From JABDGR01 sp035546135 (lineage in GTDB: Bacteria; Verrucomicrobiota; Verrucomicrobiia; Opitutales; JABDGR01), in contig DASZWY010000281.1 in assembly GCA_035546135.1 (NCBI GenBank), forward strand, positions 1 to 5,021: DNA of 5,021 nt. Direction: 5' to 3'. Within the stretch, counting starts at the first letter, position 1. Each line of letters opens with the position of its first letter. This document shows positions 1 through 5,021 of the stretch, in pieces. A model generated the notes under the pieces. That model was not told where the DNA came from. It was given only the letters and a program-made list of their open reading frames with translations, and ran no database searches. A program made the position numbers and the translations under genes.

Positions 1-138
1 CGCGGCGGCCCGGGTTTCCTCGTCCTCGAGACCCAGCACCTCCCCGACGCCGTCCACCACGCCAATTTCCCCTCCATCATCCTCCGCCCCGGCGAAACGT
101 TTTCCAGCAAGACGGAGTATCGCTTTAGCGCGAAGTGA
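1..138 (+). CDS. galM: Aldose 1-epimerase (galactose mutarotase), C-terminal end only
   Basis: Partial gene: only the last 45 codons and the TGA stop lie in the window, and the frame is open from base 1. The enzyme interconverts alpha and beta anomers of aldoses such as galactose, glucose and arabinose, normally in the cytoplasm or periplasm. The fragment reads GFLVLETQHLPDAVHHANFP followed by SIILRPGE and a final TEYRF, which is the characteristic end of the GalM family. In characterised GalM proteins the Glu of the L-E-T-Q motif is the catalytic base; here it is the tenth visible residue (bases 28-30). The conserved P-D, F-P-S and R-P-G-E positions are all intact, so this end looks functional. 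The stop abuts the stop of the convergent arabinanase gene. Whether the protein is exported cannot be judged because the N-terminus is outside the window. The family call is firm; sugar preference is unknown. Confidence 0.9.
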   Translation, partial: RGGPGFLVLETQHLPDAVHHANFPSIILRPGETFSSKTEYRFSAK

Positions 139-1518
139 TTAATTTGTGGAGGCCGAACTGGCGGAGGCCGCAGAACTCGCCGGCACAGCCGCTGCCGCCG
201 GATTCGCAGAAGCGCCTGAACCCGAGCCGGCGCCGAACCCACCGCGTCTGCCGCGACCGCCAGGCTGAATGGTCTGCACCGTCGGGCGGGGGGCAGGATC
301 GGGCCATTCGCCGAGGACGGGCCATTCGTCCTTGTCCCAGGTGAGCGGGCGGATGGCGAGGATGGACGCGCCGTTGGGCGTGGTGCCGTCGTAATAGTGG
401 CAACTGAACCAGAATTTGTCGCCGTCTTCCAAAATCGCGGCGTGGCCCGGCCCGATGAACGCGTGCACCTGCGCGGGCGGCCGGCCGGCGCGGCCATTGC
501 CGCCGCGACCGCGGCCCCCGGCGGCATATTGCGACGTGTCGAGCAGCGGCCCCTCGTCGCCGAGGAAGAGCGTGCCGCCGTTGTGCTCGAGGTCCTTGCC
601 GTCCTTGTCCAAATACGGGCCGGTGATTTTCTCGCTGCGGCCCACGCGGATGTTATACGTGCTCGAGAGACCCTTGCAGCACAGGCCCCAGTTCACGAAG
701 AGGTAATAATATTTGCCGCGGCGGTAAATGTACGAGGCCTCGATTTGGGAGCGGTTGATGGGCGCGTCGGCCGCGCCCTCGGTCGTGGCGCCGGCGCGCG
801 CGGGGTTCGCGGCGAGGTCATACATCGGCGAATCGGGCAGGCGGTGGCCGGTCTTTTTGTCGAGCGCGATGAGCTTGATGCCCGTCCAGAACGAGCCGAA
901 GGCGAGCCACAGGTTGCCGTCGGCGTCGAGCACCGGCGCGGGGTCGATGGTGTTGTAGTGGTCGCTGGCGACGGACTTGATGACCATGCCCTCGTCCTTC
1001 CACGCATAGGCCGGGTCGGCGGGGTCGAGCGTCGGACTGGAAACCAGGCCGATGGCCGAGGTGTTTTTGCCGAAGGCGGAGATGGAATAAAAAATGAAAT
1101 ATTTGTCGCCGACCTTGATGCAATCCGGCGCCCAGCAACTGTTGCCGCCGAAATTCGGCACCGCGTCCGCAAACCAGTCAAAACCCTCGCGCGGGATGAC
1201 GTTCGGCCCCGGCGTCCAATTCAGCAAATCCTTCGAGTGATAGGAGGGAATGCCGTTGCCGGTGCGGAAAATCCAATACTCGCCGTCGCACTTCACGATG
1301 GTGGACGGGTCGTGAATGGCGACGTTGCGCTTGCCGAGTTCGTAGAGGCGCTTGGTGGCTTCTTCGAGCGTGGCGACAGCGGGCGCGGGGGCCGCAGGTG
1401 CGGCCGTGGCCGCGGAACCGGAGACGGCGGCCGGAGCATCCGCGCCAAACATGCGGCGGGACAAAATAATGCCGGCGGCGGACGCCGCGGCGTTGCGCAG
1501 GAAGATTCGTCGTTTCAT
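139..1518 (-). CDS. GH43 family arabinan endo-1,5-alpha-L-arabinosidase, Tat-exported
   Basis: A 459-aa glycoside hydrolase predicted to cut internal alpha-1,5-arabinofuranosyl links of arabinan outside the cytoplasm. The N-terminus (MKRRIFLRNAAASAAG) matches a twin-arginine signal, R-R-x-F-L, with a weakly hydrophobic stretch and further basic residues at 21-22. Cleavage may follow the A-P-A near residue 30, and an Ala/Pro linker runs to about 50. The five-bladed beta-propeller catalytic residues are visible: Asp70 in IHDPS (general base), Asp192 in NTIDPAP (pKa modulator) and Glu260 in QIEASY (general acid). WAPD (about 129-132), CCKGLSSTYNIRVGRS (about 280-295) and GPGH (His359, the usual metal ligand) are typical of bacterial arabinanases. 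Odd features are a Gly/Arg-rich insert at about 332-350 and a low-complexity tail from about 420. The ATG start is chosen because the Tat motif follows it directly; no Shine-Dalgarno site is seen. It is the last gene of the minus-strand block. Exo- rather than endo-activity on arabinan is possible. Confidence 0.92.
   Translation of the reverse strand: MKRRIFLRNAAASAAGIILSRRMFGADAPAAVSGSAATAAPAAPAPAVATLEEATKRLYELGKRNVAIHDPSTIVKCDGEYWIFRTGNGIPSYHSKDLLNWTPGPNVIPREGFDWFADAVPNFGGNSCWAPDCIKVGDKYFIFYSISAFGKNTSAIGLVSSPTLDPADPAYAWKDEGMVIKSVASDHYNTIDPAPVLDADGNLWLAFGSFWTGIKLIALDKKTGHRLPDSPMYDLAANPARAGATTEGAADAPINRSQIEASYIYRRGKYYYLFVNWGLCCKGLSSTYNIRVGRSEKITGPYLDKDGKDLEHNGGTLFLGDEGPLLDTSQYAAGGRGRGGNGRAGRPPAQVHAFIGPGHAAILEDGDKFWFSCHYYDGTTPNGASILAIRPLTWDKDEWPVLGEWPDPAPRPTVQTIQPGGRGRRGGFGAGSGSGASANPAAAAVPASSAASASSASTN
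142..261 (-). other. Low-complexity C-terminal tail of the GH43 protein
   Basis: The last 40 or so residues of the arabinanase begin with GGRGRRGGFGAGSGSG and continue as an Ala/Ser-rich stretch ending in STN. No binding module, sorting signal or membrane anchor is recognisable. It follows directly on the last recognisable GH43 residues (EWPVLGEWPDPAP). It repeats the Gly/Arg character of the internal insert, so the two segments may share a role or a common origin by GC-rich repeat expansion. A flexible linker whose partner domain has been lost is another possibility. Confidence 0.65.
469..525 (-). other. Gly/Arg-rich insert inside the GH43 domain
   Basis: Residues about 332-350 of the arabinanase form a low-complexity Gly/Arg segment (GGRGRGGNGRAGRPP). 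It lies between the LLDTSQYA stretch and the HAFIGPGH motif that carries the predicted metal-binding His359. The surrounding propeller sequence is continuous and in frame on both sides, so this is a loop insertion rather than a frameshift. Related arabinanases, as I recall the family, join these two strands with a short loop. Its role is unknown; it could be a flexible surface loop or a polyanion-binding patch. Confidence 0.7.
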
Positions 1519-1541
1519 GGGGGTATGGGGGCGGAAGACTT

Positions 1542-1844
1542 CTAATCCCGCCAGGCATCGGGATGCAAGCGCTTGCCTTCGGGCTGCGGCGTCTCGGCAA
1601 AATACACCGCCATGCGGAAATACTGCAGCCGGTTGTCGGGCGTCGCCGGCTTGCGGCGGCGCAATTCCTCGAACAGCACCTCCGGCGCGCGGCCCTGCAG
1701 CTCGAACACGTCGCGCAGCCCGAGGTCGAGCAAATCACGCGCGACCTCCACCGGCAGGCGCGGGATGCGCATGAAATTCGACGAGAGCGCCGCGTGGTCG
1801 GTCTCCTTTTTCTTTTGCGGGGGCGGCATCATGGGCACTCTCAC
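1542..1844 (-). CDS. Cdd1-like (pathogenicity locus family) helix-hairpin-helix protein
   Basis: A 100-aa soluble cytoplasmic protein resembling the Cdd1 or 'pathogenicity locus' family (PF11731), small helix-hairpin-helix proteins of unknown cellular role. The match is to the family plan: a helical pair at about 27-45 (LPVEVARDLLDLGLRDVFEL), a G-R-A-P-E-V-L-F-E-E-L helix at 51-61, then YFRMAVYFAETP at about 75-86 and a closing AWRD. Compared with typical members, the Gly-x-Gly hairpin that contacts DNA phosphate is replaced by Pro-Val-Glu, and the usual Cys residues are absent, so DNA binding is uncertain. The GTG start at 1844-1842 overlaps the upstream TGA by four bases (GTGA), which suggests translational coupling. 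An in-frame ATG at 1832-1830, 12 bases later and preceded by GTGAGAG, is an equally good start and gives 96 aa. The first 20 residues are Pro/Lys-rich and probably disordered. The stop lies 23 bases before the arabinanase start. Confidence 0.75.
   Translation of the reverse strand: MRVPMMPPPQKKKETDHAALSSNFMRIPRLPVEVARDLLDLGLRDVFELQGRAPEVLFEELRRRKPATPDNRLQYFRMAVYFAETPQPEGKRLHPDAWRD
1841..1844 (-). promoter_or_regulatory. 4-base GTGA stop/start overlap (translational coupling site)
   Basis: On the minus strand the TIGR03790 gene ends CCG AAA AAG TGA, and the GTG formed by the last base of the final Lys codon and the first two bases of the stop opens the Cdd1-like frame. Overlaps of this form usually mean that ribosomes finishing the first gene restart on the second. 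The coupling is inferred, because a slightly downstream ATG (1832-1830) could be the real start. Confidence 0.5.
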
Positions 1845-3517
1845 TTTTTCGGGGTGAGCGCGTCGAGCTGTTTCTGCCAGCGGTCGCGCCGCACGGTGTC
1901 GCCCGCGTCACCGGCGAGGGCCACGGCTTCGGGCAGCACGGCCTTGGCGAATTCGGAATCCGCGCCCGCGGTGGTGAGCGCCTGGTCCAGCAAATCGAGC
2001 GCGAGCGGGCGGCCGCCGGCGGCCGCCGCCCAGCGCGCGGCGTCGGCGTAGAGGCCCAGGCGGTCGCGCGTCGCGGGCACTGCGGCGGCCTTAGCCAGGC
2101 GCGCAAGCGCGTCGCTGTCGTCCCGGCCCAAAGTGCGGCCAAGCTGCGCGAGTTCGAGCGCCAGCGCCAGGTCCGGTTGGTGGGCAAATTGTTCCTGGCC
2201 GAGGGCAAAGGCGTCCGCGATCCGGCCTTGCTCCTGCAGCAGGTTCATTTGCCGGATGACGGCATACACGCCCTCGGGCGTCAGCCCGCGCTTGGCAAGC
2301 TCGAGTTGCGTCGGCAGGCCGACGGCAAAGGGCCGGTAAAGCGGGTCGCCGATGAAAATGCCCTGCCAGCTCAACACCGGCAGCGAGTAATACGCCGCCT
2401 CGCCGGTCGTCTTGCCATCGGCCAGCGCCTCCATGAACAAATCGAGGTGGTGCGTGAACGTCAGGTAGGGCTCGAACACGTTGCCGAGCGTGGCCGCCGC
2501 GCCGCGCGTCACCAGGGGGCCGACCCACTGGTGCTGGGGGTCGCGCAGCACGCTCGCGGAAAAACTGTGGATGTGCACCGCGATCGCACCGGGTGGAAAA
2601 TGAAAATTCGGGTCGGCGATGGGGCCGGTCAGATGGTCCAAATACCAGCCGAGGTAAATGGCCGGGGCGTCAAACCGCTCCCGCCAGCCGAACAATTCCC
2701 GGTTGTGGTCCTCGCTCAAGTCAAAGCCCAGCTTGCGCAGCGTCGTCGCGGCGGATTTCAGCCAGTCTTCACCCTCCTGGTGCGGGCCGCCCAGGTCCAC
2801 ATACGCGCGCCCCTGCAGGCCCGTTGTCTCGCCCTCGAGGGCGCTGTCAATCAGCGCGCGCACCGCGACCGGCCCCGGCCCGTCCAGCCGCGCCACCTTG
2901 ACGACCTGCCCGCGCGCAAACCGGCTCGGGTTCGCCGTGTGAAACAGCGGGTTGGCGACAAACCCCGCGGTCGGCACGTCCGGCGCAGCGAGCAGGGAAA
3001 GCTCGCTGTCCACCGCCGCCTGGTTGTTGTTCAGTTCCTTGTGCTCGAGCGTCAGCGGCGTTTCCACCAGCCGCGAGGGGTCGTTGAGGATGCGCACCGG
3101 CACGCCGTAGCACACGACCAGAAAATCAATCTTGTTGCCGTAAAAGATATAGCGCAGGCGGCCCTCGCGGTCCTTCTGGCTGGTGGCATACGCCGACAGC
3201 CAGCCGTCGCGCGTGAGCCGTTCGCGCAGGGGGTTGAAGATTTTTTCGACGAAATCGCTCCAGGTGACGTCGAAGGTCGTCGGCATGTCCACCACCACCA
3301 GGTTCTTTTCGGGAATCTGCCGCTTGGCCATGTAGTAGCGCGCAATCCGCTCCGAGTCTGGCTCCCGGGCATTGGCGACGACGACCACGCGGTCCGCCGC
3401 CGGCGGCTCGGGAGGCGCATCGGCCGGGTCAGCCACCGTGTCCGCGGCGCGCGCGACTCCCAGCGCCAGCAAGGCGGCGGCGGCGAGGAGGGATTGCACT
3501 GCGCGCGGCCAGGCCAT
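1841..3517 (-). CDS. Secreted TIGR03790-family protein of unknown function
   Basis: A 558-aa protein whose biochemical role is not established. A Sec signal peptide is clear: MAWPRAV, a hydrophobic run at about 8-21, then VARA-AD with likely cleavage after Ala24. An acidic/Pro-rich linker follows to about 42. The conserved domain spans about 43-400 with family-like blocks: RVVVVANAREPDSERIARYY (43-62), IPEKNLVVVDMP (68-79), DFLVVCYGVPVRI (131-143), AAVDSELSLL (167-176), RLDGP (210-214), HIHSFSAS (315-322), GAAATLGNVFEPYL (339-352) and GDPLYRP (390-396). Residues about 405-555 are Ala/Leu-rich helices that look like degenerate TPR repeats. The arrangement of the alpha/beta core ending in GDPLY recalls gingipain/caspase-like folds, but no catalytic His-Cys pair is evident, so peptidase activity is not claimed. 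The ATG is placed directly before the signal peptide. It is the first gene of the minus-strand block and its last bases overlap the Cdd1-like gene. Confidence 0.85.
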   Translation of the reverse strand: MAWPRAVQSLLAAAALLALGVARAADTVADPADAPPEPPAADRVVVVANAREPDSERIARYYMAKRQIPEKNLVVVDMPTTFDVTWSDFVEKIFNPLRERLTRDGWLSAYATSQKDREGRLRYIFYGNKIDFLVVCYGVPVRILNDPSRLVETPLTLEHKELNNNQAAVDSELSLLAAPDVPTAGFVANPLFHTANPSRFARGQVVKVARLDGPGPVAVRALIDSALEGETTGLQGRAYVDLGGPHQEGEDWLKSAATTLRKLGFDLSEDHNRELFGWRERFDAPAIYLGWYLDHLTGPIADPNFHFPPGAIAVHIHSFSASVLRDPQHQWVGPLVTRGAAATLGNVFEPYLTFTHHLDLFMEALADGKTTGEAAYYSLPVLSWQGIFIGDPLYRPFAVGLPTQLELAKRGLTPEGVYAVIRQMNLLQEQGRIADAFALGQEQFAHQPDLALALELAQLGRTLGRDDSDALARLAKAAAVPATRDRLGLYADAARWAAAAGGRPLALDLLDQALTTAGADSEFAKAVLPEAVALAGDAGDTVRRDRWQKQLDALTPKK

Positions 3518-3626
3518 GAAGTAGTAGACTCTGGCAAAGCGCGAAGGTGCCGTCAGCTTTTTTCTCGGCCGGCGGGCCGCCGTTCCGCCATTGACTCGCC
3601 CGGGGCGAGGCGGGATTTTGGCCGGC
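3518..3626. other. Divergent intergenic region between TIGR03790 gene and MFS gene
   Basis: This 109-base spacer must hold the 5' signals of both the minus-strand block and the plus-strand MFS gene, assuming the MFS start at 3627. No convincing -35/-10 pair could be seen for either direction. It contains a run of six T (3558-3563) followed by a GC-rich inverted repeat, CGGCC (3566-3570) and GGCCG (3575-3579) with a 4-base loop. A GAGG at 3607-3610 is the best Shine-Dalgarno-like match and lies 7 bases before a TTG at 3618 and 16 bases before the GTG at 3627. Confidence 0.5.
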
Positions 3627-4919
3627 GTGCCCGAAGCCCCCTCTCCCAGCGCCGATGCCTACGCGGCCTTCCGCCTGCCCGACTACCGGGCATTCTGGGT
3701 TTACCGGCTGTTCGGCTCGTCCGCCATCCAGATTCAGAGCGTGGCTGTTGGCTGGCAGATTTACCGGCTGGCCCGCGAGGACTTGCAGCTCTCCATCAAG
3801 GACGCCTCCCTCATGCTGGGCCTCATCGGGCTGGCCGAGGCCATTCCGGCGCTTGGGGTGTCGCTGTTTGCCGGCCACGCCGCCGACGTGATGAGCCGCC
3901 GCACCATTCTGCTGGTTTCCAACGCCCTGCTCTTTTTCGCCACCGCGGCGCTCGCCGCGCTGTCCCTGCCCGCCCTGCACGGATTTCTGGCGGCCCACCT
4001 CTGGCTCATTTATCTCGTGATTTTTTTGACCGGGTTGTGCCGCGGGTTTTTGAGCCCGGCGCATTTCGGCCTACTCGGCCAGATTGTCCCGCCGGAATTA
4101 TACGGCAGCGGCTCGGCCTGGAACTCCAACGCCTGGCAGACCGCCTGCATCGGCGGCCCGGCCATCGCGGGTTATCTCTATGGGTTCAACGGCCCGGCGG
4201 TCACCTACGGCCTCGCCGGGTTGCTGCTGCTGGCGGGTTTCCTCTGCCTCACGGCGATCGGCGCGCCCCCCTCGCGCGCGAAACGGCCCGAGCAGTCCAT
4301 CTTCGCCAGCATCCACGAGGGCCTGCGCTTCGTGTTCCGCAGCCAGATCATCCTCGGCTCGATGACGCTCGACCTCTTCGCGGTGCTCTTCGGCGGCGCA
4401 GTCGCGCTGCTGCCGATTTACGCCGACGAAATCCTGCACGTCGGGGCCACCGGCCTGGGCTTCCTGCGCGCGGCGCCGGCGGTCGGCTCGACGCTCGTGG
4501 GCGTGTATCTCTCCCACCGGCCCGTCACCCGGCGCGCGGGCCCGGCGCTGATGTGGAACGTCGCCGGCTTTGGCGTCGCGATGATTCTGTTCGGCCTCAG
4601 CAAGTCCTTCTGGCTGTCGCTGCTGTGGCTGTTTCTTAGCGGCGGCTTTGACGCCGTCAGCGTGTTCGTGCGCTGGACGATGTTCCAAATCGTCACGCCC
4701 GACCACATGAAGGGCCGCGTCGCCGCCGTCAGCTCGATCTTCGTCGGCTCGTCGAACGAGATCGGCGAATTCGAATCAGGGGTCATGGCGAAGCTGCTGG
4801 GCACCGTGCCCTCGGTGGTCTTCGGCGGCTGCATGACGCTCCTCGTCGTCGCCGCCACCAGCTTGCTCGCCCCCAAACTCAGCCGCCTCGATTTGTCCAC
4901 GGTGAAGCATGAACCCTAG
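3627..4919 (+). CDS. MFS transporter, DHA3/MFS_3 type (EntS-like exporter family)
   Basis: A 430-aa integral inner-membrane protein with about 12 hydrophobic segments, predicted to be a proton-driven exporter. It opens with a cytoplasmic stretch and the FRLPDYRAFW start typical of the MFS_3 group (PF05977; enterobactin exporter EntS and relatives). The MFS motif A between helices 2 and 3 is seen as GHAADVMSRRTIL (about 83-95). A second family-typical block, TPDHMKGRVAAV (about 357-368) followed by SSNEIGEFESG (375-385), sits before and within the penultimate helices. The length is normal and there is no frameshift. No in-frame ATG exists near the start. GTG 3627 is chosen as the conventional option; TTG 3618 has the better-placed GAGG (7-base spacing) and TTG 3591 extends the frame further. 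It is transcribed away from the arabinanase block. The substrate cannot be deduced; siderophore, drug or metabolite export are all seen in this family. Confidence 0.9.
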   Translation: MPEAPSPSADAYAAFRLPDYRAFWVYRLFGSSAIQIQSVAVGWQIYRLAREDLQLSIKDASLMLGLIGLAEAIPALGVSLFAGHAADVMSRRTILLVSNALLFFATAALAALSLPALHGFLAAHLWLIYLVIFLTGLCRGFLSPAHFGLLGQIVPPELYGSGSAWNSNAWQTACIGGPAIAGYLYGFNGPAVTYGLAGLLLLAGFLCLTAIGAPPSRAKRPEQSIFASIHEGLRFVFRSQIILGSMTLDLFAVLFGGAVALLPIYADEILHVGATGLGFLRAAPAVGSTLVGVYLSHRPVTRRAGPALMWNVAGFGVAMILFGLSKSFWLSLLWLFLSGGFDAVSVFVRWTMFQIVTPDHMKGRVAAVSSIFVGSSNEIGEFESGVMAKLLGTVPSVVFGGCMTLLVVAATSLLAPKLSRLDLSTVKHEP

Positions 4920-4980
4920 AGCGTACGCCCCAAAAATGTCACGCACGGGCGATTGACCTCCCGGGGAGCGGCTGGCGACA
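4920..4980. other. Short intergenic region after the MFS gene
   Basis: Sixty-one bases between the MFS stop and the possible next gene. No stem-loop with a following T run was found, so no intrinsic terminator can be called. The only marks are the TTGACC and GGGGAG elements noted for the downstream frame. Confidence 0.4.
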
Positions 4981-5021
4981 ATGGCCACCATGCCCCAATT
5001 TTCCCGGGTGGCGGAAATTTT
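4981..5021 (+). CDS. Possible start of a further gene (first 14 codons, cut by window end)
   Basis: An open frame begins ATGGCCACCATG and reads MATMPQFSRVAEI before the window ends. Either ATG (4981 or 4990) could be the start. A purine-rich GGGGAG at 4963-4968 lies 12 bases before the first ATG, a little far for a Shine-Dalgarno site. A TTGACC at 4953-4958 and GACAAT at 4977-4982, 18 bases apart, resemble a weak promoter; if used, transcription would start about at the second ATG and give a leaderless message. The product cannot be recognised from so few residues, and the frame may be chance. Confidence 0.35.
   Translation, partial: MATMPQFSRVAEI

Noticed and set aside
397..1545. A 382-codon plus-strand frame antisense to the arabinanase
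   Set aside because: Low-complexity Arg/Ala/Gly/Val composition with no motif; the minus-strand GH43 frame carries all expected catalytic residues.
3558..3579. T run next to a GC-rich inverted repeat, considered as an intrinsic terminator
   Set aside because: On the plus strand the T run precedes the stem, and on the minus strand the stem is followed by A rather than T, so neither strand has terminator order. It also lies between divergent genes.
2177..4639. An 820-codon open frame on the plus strand, antisense to the TIGR03790 gene and overlapping the MFS gene in another frame
   Set aside because: It has no recognisable domain, its composition is Arg/Ala/Pro/Gly/His-rich as expected from the shadow of GC-rich codons, and it overlaps two well-supported genes.
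4098..4706. A 202-codon minus-strand frame inside the MFS gene
   Set aside because: Glu/Arg/Ala-rich, no domain, and fully within the strongly supported transporter gene; typical GC-rich shadow frame.
4953..4982. TTGACC and GACAAT, 18 bases apart, considered as a sigma70-like promoter
   Set aside because: The -10 match is only four of six bases and it overlaps the candidate ATG, so it is mentioned only as a possibility with the partial downstream frame.
1..5021. CRISPR repeats, tRNA or rRNA genes, transposase genes, terminal inverted repeats
   Set aside because: Looked for and not seen; nearly all bases are accounted for by ordinary protein-coding genes.

Overview
This is a GC-rich, gene-dense bacterial window that most resembles a Verrucomicrobiota (Opitutales-like) chromosome. 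That assignment is inference. It rests on the GC-rich coding, the combination of a TIGR03790-type exported protein, a Cdd1-type helix-hairpin-helix protein and a Tat-exported GH43 arabinanase, and the scarcity of clear Shine-Dalgarno sites. No RNA gene, CRISPR array, insertion sequence or other mobile element was seen.

Layout. Bases 1-138 (+) are the last 45 codons of an aldose 1-epimerase (GalM). It ends exactly where a minus-strand gene ends, so the two stop codons touch with no spacer. Bases 3517-139 form a three-gene minus-strand block, read right to left: a 558-aa secreted TIGR03790-family protein, a 100-aa Cdd1-like helix-hairpin-helix protein whose GTG start overlaps the previous stop by 4 bases, and, 23 bases further on, a 459-aa Tat-exported GH43 endo-arabinanase. 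A 109-base divergent spacer (3518-3626) separates this block from a plus-strand DHA3-type MFS exporter (about 3627-4919). The last 100 bases hold a short intergenic stretch and the possible first 14 codons of another plus-strand gene.

How the genes may work together. The arabinanase would cut alpha-1,5-arabinan outside the cytoplasm, and GalM (on the opposite strand) equilibrates sugar anomers, so the left end fits plant-polysaccharide use. The TIGR03790 and Cdd1-like genes have no established link to sugar use. Their tight coupling to each other and to the arabinanase is the least explained part of the window. The MFS gene is divergent and its substrate cannot be read from the sequence. I found no clear undescribed system such as a defence island or retroelement. 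The most interesting points are the operon composition, the protein-fold question for the TIGR03790 protein, and the low-complexity additions to the arabinanase.
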